A stretch of DNA of 64,000 nucleotides from Paulinella micropora (taxonomy: Eukaryota; Cercozoa; Imbricatea; Euglyphida): NCBI GenBank assembly GCA_009731375.1, contig BJOX01000139.1, positions 751,585-815,584 of the forward strand, in the 5' to 3' direction. The position numbers were made by a program, and so were the translations under genes. Under the pieces are notes generated by a model that was not told the DNA's origin, searched no databases, and worked only from the letters and a program-made list of their open reading frames with translations. Below are positions 43,001 to 55,599 of the stretch, piece by piece; the first letter of the stretch is position 1; each line of letters begins with the position of its first letter.

Positions 43001-43490
43001 TGTATGTATGTATGTATGTATGTATGCACGTATGTACGTATGTATGTATGTATGTATGCATGTATGCATGCATGCATGTATGCATGCGTGTATGTATGTA
43101 TGTATGTATGTATGCATGCATGCACGTGTATGTATGCATGCATGTATGTATGTATGTATGTATGTACCTGTGCTGTATGTATGTGTGTATGTATGTATGT
43201 ATGTATGTATGCATGGATGCATGTATGTATGCTTGCATGTATGTATGTATGTATGTATGTATGTGTGCCCTATGTTTATGTGTATGTATTTATGTATGTG
43301 TGTATGCCACTATGTATTTATGTATGTATGTATGTATGACACTATGTATGTATGTATGTATGTATGCGTGTGTATCATCCGTGTGTATGTATGTATGTAT
43401 GTATATATGTAAGAGCTTATGTATGTATGTATGTATGTATGTATGTATGTATGTTTGTATGTGTTGATGTATGTATGTATAATATGTATG
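42111..43490. repeat. (ATGT)n array, ~1.4 kb, with embedded unique motif
   Basis: ATGT with TGTG, GTAC and GCATG variants. Unique ~45-bp islands at 42201-42249, 42448-42497 and 43483-43530 are copies of one sequence. Confidence 0.95.
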
Positions 43491-43530
43491 CAATTCACTG
43501 AGCATCGCTGTGCAGTTGCTCTTGCGCTTG

Positions 43531-44526
43531 CGACTTGATGAAATCACTTTTAATAATATTGCTTACTATCTAGGATAACTGTGAAACATTCAGACTTTGA
43601 GCAACTCAGCATGCTCGGAGGCCTTTACCGACTCCTTCAAGTCAGAGTCCACCGGTCCCGGCCTGTCTCGCTACTACAGTAACCAAAGTAAGGGAAGGCA
43701 GTTTTTATAAAGAGATTTCTGACAATTACAGTACGACACGTCACAAAACTAAGATAAGTGTAACTGAACTAAGGTAGAGGTAAATATAATGACTGTATTC
43801 CAGTTAATGACTACTTATCTAGAAATTTCTACTAAGACTGATTAAGTTAATACTGCCACTAGAGTGGCAAAGTATAGTGTCCGCTGTATCACTAAATAAT
43901 TAAGCCTCCGTGGAATTTGTACTATCCGTCCTTATGACAAATCAATCTACCCTAGCCTACGGTAACGGTAACGTCGGAAATGAATAGGAATAACGCTCGC
44001 CCTTAGATGATTTGTCATAACTATGTCACTATATTCAGTCTAGTCTCAGCTTTGAAGATTGTATTACTGTCGATATTCGTGTTCGCCACACTTTCCGACA
44101 AGAATGAAGAAAGTTTGACATATATAAAACTTTTACCTATATAGAAGGTTTGACCTATAGAAACTTTGACACGTAAAACTTTTTTATATAGGTCAAACTT
44201 TTCATATATTAATAAGTCAAAGTTTTTTACAGGTGAAACTTTTTATACGTCAAACTTTTGCTACAAATCAAACTTTCCAATACGTCGAAAAATACGTTAC
44301 AAGAATATTAATAATATTATTAATAATTCAGTACATGCAATTCAAACTTTCAAAATCTTTTTAATATTTCAAGTTTTGTTAATAATGATAATTAGTAGTA
44401 GTTTAACTGAGTCAGCAGTAATACTACGAAAAGCAAGCATTCTTAATTATTAAAAGTCGTTAGTTAGTGGGGAAAAAAATACTTCATACATTAAAATGAC
44501 ACTTCAGCCGAGGTCTCGTAAGTAAA
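43531..44526. other. AT-rich stretch without supported gene
   Basis: From 44110 to 44290 the motif GTCAAACTTTT and its variants recur about 9 times in both orientations. A 95-codon frame here (44166-44453) follows those repeats and is not supported as a gene. Part may be the LTR of the element into which copy 2 inserted. Confidence 0.45.
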
Positions 44527-44687
44527 CTACTGTACTATCAATTCAATAAAATTATTAAAATAATCACTGGCTCGGGATAATATGAAGTGTTCAAACCCAT
44601 CGCATTGCTTCGTATTTAAAACAATGATCATAGTCCCCCTAATGGGTTGCGCCCGTGGGCCTTCCTCCTCACGCAAGTGTAAAGTAC
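44527..44687 (-). pseudogene. Likely displaced 3' end of copia-like gag interrupted by Ty3 copy 2
   Basis: Counting the GTAC duplication once, the minus-strand frame from 55838 (KVLMKSW) continues without a stop for about 54 codons here to a TAG at 44527-44529. A purine tract AGGGGGA (complement of 44634-44640) follows the pattern of a 3' LTR entry. The openness could be chance in a stretch this short. Confidence 0.4.
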
Positions 44688-44925
44688 TGTAGGCATCACC
44701 CCCCGGATAGCCGGTAAAAAGTACCTTTTCCTGGTGACAGGTGCACCAGCTTGTTTTTCAGTATTATCTGTCCGGATTGGACCTGATGCCATTTTATTAC
44801 TGGTCTGTTGCCGTTTTCCTTTTTTGGCTTCACTGAGCTAATATAACGAGACATCATTCTCATTCTTGAGGACTGTGTTTGGTTGTATTACCGACTTTTT
44901 ACGAGCTATCGTTGGGGGCATTACA
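44688..44925 (+). repeat. 5' LTR of Ty3 copy 2
   Basis: TG...CA ends; differs from 55600-55837 at about five places. Confidence 0.92.
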
Positions 44926-44927
44926 TT

Positions 44928-44940
44928 TGGAGTCCACATC
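44928..44940 (+). other. Candidate primer-binding site, Ty3 copy 2
   Basis: TGGAGTCCACATC, 2 nt after the LTR, same as copy 1. Confidence 0.45.
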
Positions 44941-45711
44941 ACTAGGGTGATTTCTTTCTGCTTTGCCACACAGGCAACAGAGTGAATTTTCACTGACCTG
45001 TCTCACACGGGGACGTCAGACGAAAACAAATACTCCAACACAGCTCCCTCATAACTCTTTCACAAAACAAATAATTTGATTGGTCTCAAGCAGGTGTCTC
45101 GTACCCTCTAGCCCAATCAGTATCTGTGTGCTCACAAGGAGACATCAGATACAAACTCTCTGTCGTTCTTGCTGTTCTCACACAGAGACCAAGAAGAAGG
45201 AGGTGGACAGAAGAGTGAAGGAACACACACAAAACACAAACAAGCATAGGGACAGGAGCACAACACTCTACCCTTCTAGTTTGTGCATTTATCTGCATTA
45301 TCTCACACATACGTCAGAGTATTTTTGCAAATCTCTGATCGTTTTCTAAAGGTAGGTCTGAGAACCTATCCGACCGACTGTCGACTTCTCAAGGAGAGCT
45401 TTTCTAGCTTCTCTATTACTATCTGTGTGTAGGTCCAAGTGCCTCATACTAGATACAATATAGAAAAGAAGGAGGAGAAAGTAATCTGAGTAAGGAGAAC
45501 AAGAAATCGGAGAAAGTCTCAAAGACTATTTTTCTCAAACAAAAACAAACATACAAACAGTGTTTCATAGAGGACAGGGAATCTTATCCTACCCTCTCTA
45601 TTAGTTTCTCTCTTCACTAGTCAATCGACTGAAGGAGGAACAGAACACAAACGAACAAAAACCAAACATAGGAGCTGACACTGTCCTCCTGTTGATCACT
45701 ACTACGACATC

Positions 45712-48426
45712 ATGTCGACAGAGACCGCCGAAGTGAGTGAATTCTCGGAGGCAGATCAAAGAAGAGAAGAAGAAGAAGCAGGAGGAGGAGGAGGAAGAGG
45801 ATTGAATGAAGGAGGAGGAGGAGGATTGAATGAAGGAGGAGGAGGAGATGAAGGAGTAGGAGGAGGAGTAGAAGAGGGCTGGGATGATGAAGGAAGATAT
45901 GGAGGAGACGAAGATGAAGGAGGATTTGAACAAGAAGAGACGGGAGGAGGAGGAGCATATGGTAATCCCTTACCACCTGCCTACACGGGAGGAGGAGGAC
46001 GAAAAATGATCGACTTGATTCATAGTGATGGAGAGGAGATCACAGTGGAGGAACAACAGTGGGTGCAAGACCACTATGACCTCACTAAAAAAGAGTTTGA
46101 TAACAAGATGGGGGTAGAGAAGGATACCTATGTGTGGATCCCTCAGGATCAAAGAAGAGAGAAAAGTCGTGCTAAAAAGGATGTCTATATCCTATTATCA
46201 AACACAGCACAGCTCCTCGGCAAACTGGTCTCTGATCCAGAAGAGAGAAAGAAGATACAGCATATCAAGTTTGGGGACACACACACCCACCTTGAATTAC
46301 TCGATGCTATCTTTGGGGTGTACACTCAAACCCTGATTTGGGAACGTACATACGGCCCACGATGTGAGGGTTACCTCCAGTACACAAACCCAAGAGCAAC
46401 GGCCAGATTCCTCGCGACTGGTCAGGAGGCAGTCGATGTAACAAAAATGAAGACCAATCTGGGTTCGAAAAACTCGAGTGGCATATTTCATTTTTTTACA
46501 ATGGAAATAAAGGCCTTGGAGGAGGGGAAGGCAGAGATGGAAAAAAGCATTAAGGCAGCAGGAGAAACTCATCCTGTGATTGATGAGTTAGAGAAGACCG
46601 ACAGAGTTCTGACCAAGATCAGACTGTTGATGGGTGCGTTACTGCACAAGGAGGCATGGAAGAGATGGATTCCTACCAAGGATCACTCTGTCCTTAAATC
46701 ACTTAGTAACGCACCACCGGTCGCCAACAAAGCAGGTGTTGACCAATATGTGGAGAAATATAATTTTCTCAGATCTGCTTCTGAATTGGTGGCCTTTATC
46801 ACTCATGCTCAAAAGCTGGTGATATCTGAGAAGAAGAAGGCGAAAGAGAATGAGGAGTTCGAGAAGACGATGAGACTGGAAAGAATGAAAGCAAAAGTGA
46901 GTGGTGCAAAGACACACCCTCCGACATATTTGACCCCACCAGCTCCTGCCCCACCAGCCCCTGCACCCTCGGGCTCAACTACGGTGGTGGTCACAAACAC
47001 GGAGAAGAAGGACAGACAGAACATCATAAATGCCTTCAAGGGGAAGAAAGGAGGAGTGGCAAGTCTCATGCTATATGCCAAGACGAGCTCAGACAAAGAC
47101 TCTGATGCTTCGCTTTTGAGCAAGCTCAAAGAGATCAATGCCTGCATGAAGGCTTTTCCTTGCGACGAAACGCAGGAATACGAGGCCCTTGTTACTGTTT
47201 TTGACCAATCTCTAGTCTCGGAGGGATTTGATCTGACACAGTACAAGTTTTTGAGAAAGAAGGAGGAGATTAAGAGAAACAATGCAACAGGCCTAGACGC
47301 TCAGTGTGAACTGGCGGTGGCCACACTCATTTCATATTTTCAATCTCATGGATACCAGCATCTCTGCACTGGTACTCTCATAGGATTTGAAATCTTTGAG
47401 ACAGTGGCGATGAGTTTGAGGAGTGCTGTTGGCTTGGCGGCGACCCTTACGGAGGTAGTTTCCTCCTATGGGCTATTCTATGGCCGCAAGTCGATCATCC
47501 TCTATTTCTTTTCGGCGTTACACACAGTTAACCCGAGTAAGCTTACTCAGCTCATACAACAATGCTCGACGTTTAGCTCAGTGAAGTCCAAGAACTTCCT
47601 CGAGACACACGTGTTCGAAAATACGGTTCAAAGCGTTGCTCCGTCAGCACTGTTTCAAGAAGTGATGAGTGCATGCTCAAACATGGACTCGCTCACGGAG
47701 GCACATACGGCACAGGCAGGCGGTGTACCTGTTGGCGCACAAGCCACGTACACAAACAGAGTTGCCGGTTGGAAGAGACAGAGAGAGCCAGACCTGAAGA
47801 CCGCATGTTGGAGGTGGTTCGCGGGCTTGCAGTGTAAGGCACAGATGGAGAACAGAGACTGCTCTTTCAATCATGATAGGCAGAACCCAACAGCATGGGC
47901 AAATTTTCTGAGCAGGACGGAAGGCAAGGAACCGGGCCTTTTCAATATGCTTCAGATTGCCGCTGCGAACGAAGGTTGGTACGCCAATATGTGTGATGAT
48001 GAGGAGTTACGAGAGGCAATCATTACCTACATGAAGAGGATGAAGGAGAAGAAGGAGGAAAGGGAGAGACAAAAGAACTTAAAGGCCTCTCAAAGAGGAC
48101 GAGAAGGAGGAGCAGGAGCAGGAGGACGAGGAGGAGAAGCAGGAGGAGGACGAGGAGGAGGAACATGGAGAGGAGCCTCGAGGTGGCAAGGAACCGCTCA
48201 GAGAGGAAGAGGAGGAGGTCGGGGATATACCCCTTATGGAGGGAGAGCTGTTCGAGCTCCAGCCCCCCCACCAAGAGGAGGAGGNNNNNNNNNNGGAGGA
48301 GGAGGCTCATGGGCAATCTCCAACCCGAATTTCGGTCGAGCTCAGGCCTACAACACTGCCTCGGAGACCGATACGTCATCCCACCCGGACACTACTCAAG
48401 GTAATCGTTTCGAGGTGGTGGAATGA
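45712..48426 (+). CDS. gag: Ty3/gypsy gag, copy 2
   Basis: Near-identical to copy 1 gag, including the acidic Gly-rich start, CCCH-like finger and RGG tail. Differences cluster in the Gly-rich linker (about 48105-48175), where slippage-type changes keep the frame. A 10-N gap (48285-48294) falls in the poly-Gly/Pro stretch. It ends GTG-GAA-TGA-CTG at 48424-48426, with pol in the same frame downstream, as in copy 1. Confidence 0.88.
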   Translation: MSTETAEVSEFSEADQRREEEEAGGGGGRGLNEGGGGGLNEGGGGDEGVGGGVEEGWDDEGRYGGDEDEGGFEQEETGGGGAYGNPLPPAYTGGGGRKMIDLIHSDGEEITVEEQQWVQDHYDLTKKEFDNKMGVEKDTYVWIPQDQRREKSRAKKDVYILLSNTAQLLGKLVSDPEERKKIQHIKFGDTHTHLELLDAIFGVYTQTLIWERTYGPRCEGYLQYTNPRATARFLATGQEAVDVTKMKTNLGSKNSSGIFHFFTMEIKALEEGKAEMEKSIKAAGETHPVIDELEKTDRVLTKIRLLMGALLHKEAWKRWIPTKDHSVLKSLSNAPPVANKAGVDQYVEKYNFLRSASELVAFITHAQKLVISEKKKAKENEEFEKTMRLERMKAKVSGAKTHPPTYLTPPAPAPPAPAPSGSTTVVVTNTEKKDRQNIINAFKGKKGGVASLMLYAKTSSDKDSDASLLSKLKEINACMKAFPCDETQEYEALVTVFDQSLVSEGFDLTQYKFLRKKEEIKRNNATGLDAQCELAVATLISYFQSHGYQHLCTGTLIGFEIFETVAMSLRSAVGLAATLTEVVSSYGLFYGRKSIILYFFSALHTVNPSKLTQLIQQCSTFSSVKSKNFLETHVFENTVQSVAPSALFQEVMSACSNMDSLTEAHTAQAGGVPVGAQATYTNRVAGWKRQREPDLKTACWRWFAGLQCKAQMENRDCSFNHDRQNPTAWANFLSRTEGKEPGLFNMLQIAAANEGWYANMCDDEELREAIITYMKRMKEKKEERERQKNLKASQRGREGGAGAGGRGGEAGGGRGGGTWRGASRWQGTAQRGRGGGRGYTPYGGRAVRAPAPPPRGGXXXXGGGGSWAISNPNFGRAQAYNTASETDTSSHPDTTQGNRFEVVE

Positions 48427-51400
48427 CTGGAGGGGGAAGAAGAGAGGAAGGAGAAGACTGTGAAGTTTAACCCTAAAGTCACAGTGCTTTCTAATGCTGT
48501 TGTGCAGACTGGGCCAACGCTTCCTCTATGTGAAAACAAAGATGTGGGTACACAGAGACTGCAGCCCCAAGGTAGTCTCATACCCGTTCATACAGCACGG
48601 TTACCAATGATAACTGATGCAAATAGGAAGGCGAGACTTGCGATGGAGGCGAGGAGGCCAATGGCAGACGTATCGCCTCGGCCAAGCAAACAACCACGAA
48701 CAGACTCAATGTCTACGGTCGCGGCGGGTGGCGAGCAAAAAGACAATGTGTGTACTCAAGTACCACAAGACAATGTCGCTCAAATAGTAAACGCACCAGT
48801 ACCGCAGAATAATAAAAATGTTAATGAGGTGAAGCAGGAGGAGAAGAAGGAGGAGTTGAAAAACTTAGAGACAAGACTCCAAAATTTGGAACGTAAAGTT
48901 CTTGTTCTCGCAGCCAATATACACAGGCCCGATGCTCTGTGTTATACGGAACTTTATTGTGAAACATTGAAGACAATATTAAAAGTTGGTAATGATACGA
49001 TGGCGAATATTAATATCGTCGGCCGGAAGTGTTTAAATCGATACCGGGACTGGGTGGACGGAAATATGAAAAATTCGACTGGCACTCTGAAGGGAGTGGG
49101 TAGCCGGACGGTCATCACGGGAATCATCACACTGACCTTTAAATTGAAATCCGCACGAGTATACCGCATGGACCTTTATGTCGTCCCCGGTTACCACGGG
49201 TCAATATTACTATCGTATGACCAATTGGCTACGATGGGGGCTGTGATTGATTGCGCCGCACGGTGAGTGATATTTGGAGTAAAAAGAGGAGAGGAGAGTG
49301 ATATTGATCCCATTAACGCTACTGACTCTTACGAGGCTTATGAGCTGAGTCTAGCGACGGATCACAAAAAGATGGCCATCGCACATGAGGCACTTGAGGT
49401 GTACGTTCACCCCCATGTCGTAAGACCGGATGAGCTGTCCTGGACCGACAATTGGGAATCCCAAGTGTGCACTGTCACAGTTCCGACATGCCATTGGGAC
49501 AAAAAGTCTATTGATGACTTAATCGAGAAGCGAAAGGAGGAGATTATATGTGTCGCACAAAGAAGCCCGTCGTTGGCGAGATTCGCGGAAGGAGTAGGAA
49601 CAGATGTCCATATTACTAACGGATACTGTTTCCATGCGAAAGTAGGAGAAGAAAAAAGGGAGGCGTTTGTACCAAGGAGAACGGGGCGAATCCCGGATAC
49701 TCCACCAGAAACTATTAAAAGTTTTATTACTGATTTCTGGGGTGACGAGCCCACGTGGCCGCGTTCACTGTCTGAAGTGAAGAAATGCTTACGGACTTTA
49801 TTCGAAAATAATAAGCCGTATACTATTATCCTGCCATATAATGAGAAGGCGATATGGGCGCAGGAAATAAGGGACCGGCTTATTGATCATCCTATACCGG
49901 TACCCTCTCGCAAGCAACAGCTAGTGGTGGCTTGTCGTATGGGAACTCGTGAGCAGAGCAGTGCATACAAGCGGAAGCTCAGAGACCTCGACAAGTTGAA
50001 ATTGATACCGCAAGCATTCACATGCTTTGATGGTTTTTACACCCGTAAAGCTCCTTTGCAATACGCGAGACTCATTGACATGCTGGTGGAGCTCGGTAAA
50101 GATGATGAGCCGGACACGGTCACGTATGAAAAGACGGGCCTAGATGATGTCTCGGAAGAGGACTTAGGCTTGGAGGAGGACAGAGAACCCCTCAAGCAGC
50201 ATAAGCAGATGTCTGATGAAGATTTTCAAGAGGCGGCGCGGAAAATATTGGAAGAAGGAGTAGGCACGGAGAAGGAGAAGGAGCTTTTAAAAGCCAAATT
50301 AGAGGCGAACAAGGAAATTTTTGACCCTCCACATGCAGGTGGTGTCAAGCCTGAAGATTTCACTGCGGTTATTTACAAAATACCGGGTGCGGAGCCGTCA
50401 CCGGCACCACGAAGGGCGAATTTGAGTATACATGAGGCGAAGATAGCGGAGGAGCTAGCAAGACAGCTGCTCAATGAGGACTTTATTGAGAGATCAACAT
50501 CTCCAATAGTCTCACAACCGAGAATAGTGCCGAAGCCAGGAGGAGAATGGCGCCTGACAGTTAACTATGCTCGTGTTAACAAGGTGCTGGAGGAAGAGAG
50601 AAATCCTCTCCCGACATTAGAAGAAGGAAGGAGAGTACTGCGGAATGCAAAATTCTATTCGGTCATTGACCTTAAGAATGGCTTCTGGCAGATACCACTG
50701 GAGGAAAAGTCCAGATGGCTGACGGCGTTTGTGGTGGGTATGGAAATATACCAATGGAAAGTGCTTCCGATGGGCCTCAAGCAAGCCCCAGGACTTTTCC
50801 AGAAGGCGATGCAGAAGATGTTGAGCAGTCAGTACGATGATTTGTCTGACGGTGGCTTTATGAGAAGGCGGGGACAGAAGGCGGGAGAATATGCATTTTG
50901 CTATATCGATGACATTATCGTATACTCTAACACAATGGAGGAGCATATCGATCATTTGTCCGATATATTCAGGCGCATCGGAGCTTTTGGCCTGAAGTGC
51001 AATCTAAAGAAGTGTCAACTTGCCAAGATGAGTGTGACATACTTAGGGTACGAGATCTCCCATAATCGAGTCTCGATATCCAAAGAGAAGAGGGAGGAGA
51101 TAAAAAATGGACCGATACCAAAGAACCGCACTGAATTGCACTCATTCCTCGCGATGGCGCAATACTATAGCCAGTTTATACCCGATCGGGGTGCAACACG
51201 GGCTAAGTTGGAGAAAATGATAGATTTTGGANNNNNNNNNNGATGGCCATCTACCGGGAAAGCGAAATGTGGTCACTGATAGCCTCTCTAGGCTAGAGTT
51301 TAACTCAGAAGTATCGGCGTTGGTGTCCACGGTGGAGATGGAAGACTTGTCCACTGACACGGTGTATGAGGTCAGCCACATTGAGGCGATGGAGATGGCG

Positions 51401-53824
51401 AGTGGAGTCCGATATGACCACACAGGTCTACGGTACAGTCCACAAGGCCCGGATCACGGGATATGTTGTGAGCTACATACCCAGGAGGACGCTGAGTGGT
51501 CCTATGAGGTATATGAGAATGCGAAGGCGAACATAAGAGAGGAAGAGGAGACGCAGGAAGTTTATGCGGAGCCTCCTCAAGAGCGGAGAAGTGACCTAGA
51601 CGATGACCCGGAAAGAATCGGGGTACGGCTAGAAGATGGTACTATCCATATAGCCTCGCCTACCGCATGGAGGCAACAACAGGCTCAAGATCCGGAGTTT
51701 AAAGAACTGATACAGTTATATCAGAACCCGGATGAGCTACGGATGACGAAAGCGATCAAAGATCAGATGAAGGAGATGGGATGGAGAGATGGTCTACTGT
51801 GGTACAAGGGCCTTCACGGTCGCTATGCGTCACAGCCGGACAAATGGACCCTTTGGGTACCGGAGAGTCTGAGACGATTTATATTTGTCGCAGCCCACAA
51901 TTGCCCACTTTTGGCGCATCCGGGTCGACAACGAACTCATATGTTCGTAGCGAGGCGATTCTGGTGGAAGAAGATGAAGGAGGAGATAGATCAGGCGGTG
52001 GATGCATGCATCCCGTGCAAGATAAACAAAACACCACTGAAGGCAAATTTCGGCCTGATTGGCGAATTTCCTCTTCATGCGGGGATGTTTGAGTTTATAC
52101 ACATTGATCATGTGGGACCTTTCCCAGAATCGAAGGATGGTTACAAATACCTCCTTACGGCTATTGACAGAGCCACCAACTATGTGTGGATCATCCCTGT
52201 CAAAGACGTTACCGGCAAGACGACGGCCGAGGCGCTGATCGATAGGATCATCTCACAGATCGGAGTACCAAGAAAGATATGTTCTGATCGAGGCTCGGAC
52301 TTTAATAACGAGGTCATCGACAAACTATCTAAGTATTACGGGATGAAATGGCAATATGTTACTGCCTATAACCCGCGAGCAAATGGGAAAATCGAGCGGG
52401 TACACAGACCCCTCAAAGCCTCGCTAAAGATGTATTGCACGAAGAAGGAGAATCAAAGAGCATGGGTCGAGGCAGCACCATCATTTGCGTTTGCAATGAA
52501 CTGTCTACCCTCTACGGCGTTAGGAGGCTCGAAGAGCTCAATCTCGCCATATCAGTTAGTATATGGGCGTGAGCCTGATATCCCGACTTCGCTCCTTCAC
52601 CCAAAAGACACTTGGGCGGATGCGGATGAGTTGTTTGGGATGAGACTTAGAGTGAAGATGGAGGCGGAACAAATAGTCAGGGCGCATAGAGAGGCGGAGC
52701 GCCGAAAGACTGATGCTGAAGGGGTGCGACAAGCGCACTTGGATCAGATCAAGTTCCAGGTCGGGGATATTGTACTATTGTACCATCCTCAAGTCCCGAA
52801 GGGAGTCAGCTCTAAGCTGTTCACTCACTGGAAAGGACCTTATCAGATTATGGAACAGACGGGACCTCTGAATTACAAGATCAGGGGTAGAGGGAAGGTG
52901 CAAATTGTGAATGTAAGAAGGCTGATTAAGTATGATCCCTTCTTACTGGAAGATGAATCCGTTGAGGAGGCGTTAAAACGGATGAAGGATGATTTCAAAG
53001 AGGTGCCGCCCATCCACAAGGAGGCTGGCATAGACCAAGACGATGCTTATCGGGCACCGATAGCTGAGAAGGAGGAGAGTGAGGTGGACAGCAAGGAGAA
53101 GACTGACCGCATAAGCGCGGTGGGGACTCAGTCCAAGTCTCCGCGAGAGCATAGCGGAAAGAAGGAGAAGATCACAGAGGCGCAGCTAAGGAGAGCGCGG
53201 AATGATCTTATCAACGACCAACCGAGGAAGGCGATGAGGTCGATGAGATCAAAGGACGTCCACCAGGAGGAGGAGGGGACGGACACTGACCCAAACGCGG
53301 GCAACGTTGAGATTGTCCATGAGCGATGGAAGGAAGGCGATGCGATAGCAACCATCGCATGGGTGAAAAATGTTTTCTATCTGATGAGACCAGCGGAACA
53401 ACATGTCGCTGATGACACTCTCTCAGACTTATACTTGATGCGGGTCGTGGCGGTCCCACGACAGATGCGTGTCACACGGACACTCAAAATATCATCAGCC
53501 GCAAAGATAGTACAACCGATACTCCAGTTCTGGAGAAGTATGGACCCGGTTGAGGATCCAAAGGCAAGACATTATCTGCCAGTATATAAAGACGCAAAAA
53601 GTCTCGAGACATGGGATGATACAATTACTCCCAGAGACAAGGATTACACTGCGTGGACCATTCAGACACTGCCAAGAGGAGTGCTTGATGTCCCTTTTGA
53701 ATTATCGTTGGGCGGAATCCCTAATAAGATCTGGGACATTCTCGAACAGTCAAAGTTCGATCTGACTTTTGTTGGTGGTCCTCCACCAGGCAAAGAAATC
53801 CGCGCCAGACGACGAAGGCAGTGA
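48427..53824 (+). pseudogene. pol: Ty3/gypsy pol, copy 2, interrupted
   Basis: Same domains as copy 1. A CGA-to-TGA change makes a stop at 49264-49266, near the end of the protease-like domain (CGG-TGA-GTG versus CGG-CGA-GTG). This C-to-T change at a CpG is typical of methylcytosine decay. A cluster of substitutions surrounds it (about 49010-49310). At 51232-51241 ten N replace about 420 bp that in copy 1 encode most of RNase H. Integrase and the long C-terminal extension are intact after the gap. The protease motif is again NDTMAN. This copy cannot make full pol as assembled. Confidence 0.88.
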
Positions 53825-54309
53825 CAAAGAAACTATTTTTCTTTATGCGTCTCAAATAAACTGATTGATTGCCCACGGCGTATCATGATTTGATCATGCA
53901 TCATCAGTTATCAATATGAATATTAAAAAGACTCAGTGATATAACTTGGCATTCGATCGCAACATACGAGTGCGAAAGGTCGATCGACGATGATACTACA
54001 CCGTATACGGGGATCGCTAGTGTATTGAGCGATGGTGTTCCCGGGTATGACCCTTTCCAAGTCCTGGGATGATGTTCTCGAAAATGAAATGTTCTCTGAA
54101 ACTTTCATTAAATTATTTTTTACGATAGATTATATACTGTCGTACCTGAGCACAGTCAATCTTTACTTGTGTCGGTATATCGCAGGGTCGGGTACATACA
54201 CCTCGACTTCGATAGCTATTAGGACTGGCCCCCTAATACTATATCATAGGATATCCGCCTTATACAAGGGTATGTCATTAAAAAAGACAATGTACTTACG
54301 ATCTCCCTG

Positions 54310-54340
<31 letters not shown>

Positions 54341-55085
54341 NNNNNNNNNNNNNNNNNNNNNNNNNNNNNNNNNNNNNNNNNNNNNNNNNNNNNNNNNNNN
54401 NNNNNNNNNNNNNNNNNNNNNNNNNNNNNNNNNNNNNNNNNNNNNNNNNNNNNNNNNNNNNNNNNNNNNNNNNNNNNNNNNNNNNNNNNNNNNNNNNNNN
54501 NNNNNNNNNNNNNNNNNNNNNNNNNNNNNNNNNNNNNNNNNNNNNNNNNNNNNNNNNNNNNNNNNNNNNNNNNNNNNNNNNNNNNNNNNNNNNNNNNNNN
54601 NNNNNNNNNNNNNNNNNNNNNNNNNNNNNNNNNNNNNNNNNNNNNNNNNNNNNNNNNNNNNNNNNNNNNNNNNNNNNNNNNNNNNNNNNNNNNNNNNNNN
54701 NNNNNNNNNNNNNNNNNNNNNNNNNNNNNNNNNNNNNNNNNNNNNNNNNNNNNNNNNNNNNNNNNNNNNNNNNNNNNNNNNNNNNNNNNNNNNNNNNNNN
54801 NNNNNNNNNNNNNNNNNNNNNNNNNNNNNNNNNNNNNNNNNNNNNNNNNNNNNNNNNNNNNNNNNNNNNNNNNNNNNNNNNNNNNNNNNNNNNNNNNNNN
54901 NNNNNNNNNNNNNNNNNNNNNNNNNNNNNNNNNNNNNNNNNNNNNNNNNNNNNNNNNNNNNNNNNNNNNNNNNNNNNNNNNNNNNNNNNNNNNNNNNNNN
55001 NNNNNNNNNNNNNNNNNNNNNNNNNNNNNNNNNNNNNNNNNNNNNNNNNNNNNNNNNNNNNNNNNNNNNNNNNNNNNNNNNNNNN
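54341..55085. other. 745-N assembly gap with duplicated flanks
   Basis: 54146-54316 and 55086-55256 are near-copies of one segment that is single in copy 1 (29101-29271). Most likely a scaffolding artefact at a TAA microsatellite. Confidence 0.85.
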
Positions 55086-55587
55086 CTGAGCACGGTCAAT
55101 CTCTACTTGTGTCGGTATATCGCAGGGTCGGGTACATACACCTCGACTTCGGATATAGCTATTAGGACTGGCCCCCTAATACTATATCATAGGATATCCG
55201 CCTTATACAAGGGTATGTCATTAAAAAAGACAATGTACTTACGATCTCCCTGTGAATAATAATAATAATAATGATAATGATAAGAAGAAGAAGGAGATCA
55301 AAGTGGGAATCGTACTACAGCACCACGTTGCTTGTATTTTTTTATTAATAGTACGTTTGTTCTTGACATACTGCCGAGAAAAAAAAAAGAGATTGAGGGG
55401 AAGGAGTTCAAAAATCTACAAGAATGGCTGGAGAATCCGCTTTGACGTGCCGTATGAGGATATATTTATCGTCTTTTAGCGTCTATCCGTGGGTCGATGC
55501 GCTGTGTGGCATGACTCCATAGCGCATACTATTTGCAGAAAGAAATCAGAAGGTGTATGACGAAAATGCTATTTCCGTCATAAAATC

Positions 55588-55596
55588 GGGAGGGGG
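55588..55596 (+). other. Polypurine tract, Ty3 copy 2
   Basis: GGGAGGGGG ending three bases before the 3' LTR. Confidence 0.75.
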
Positions 55597-55599
55597 TAC

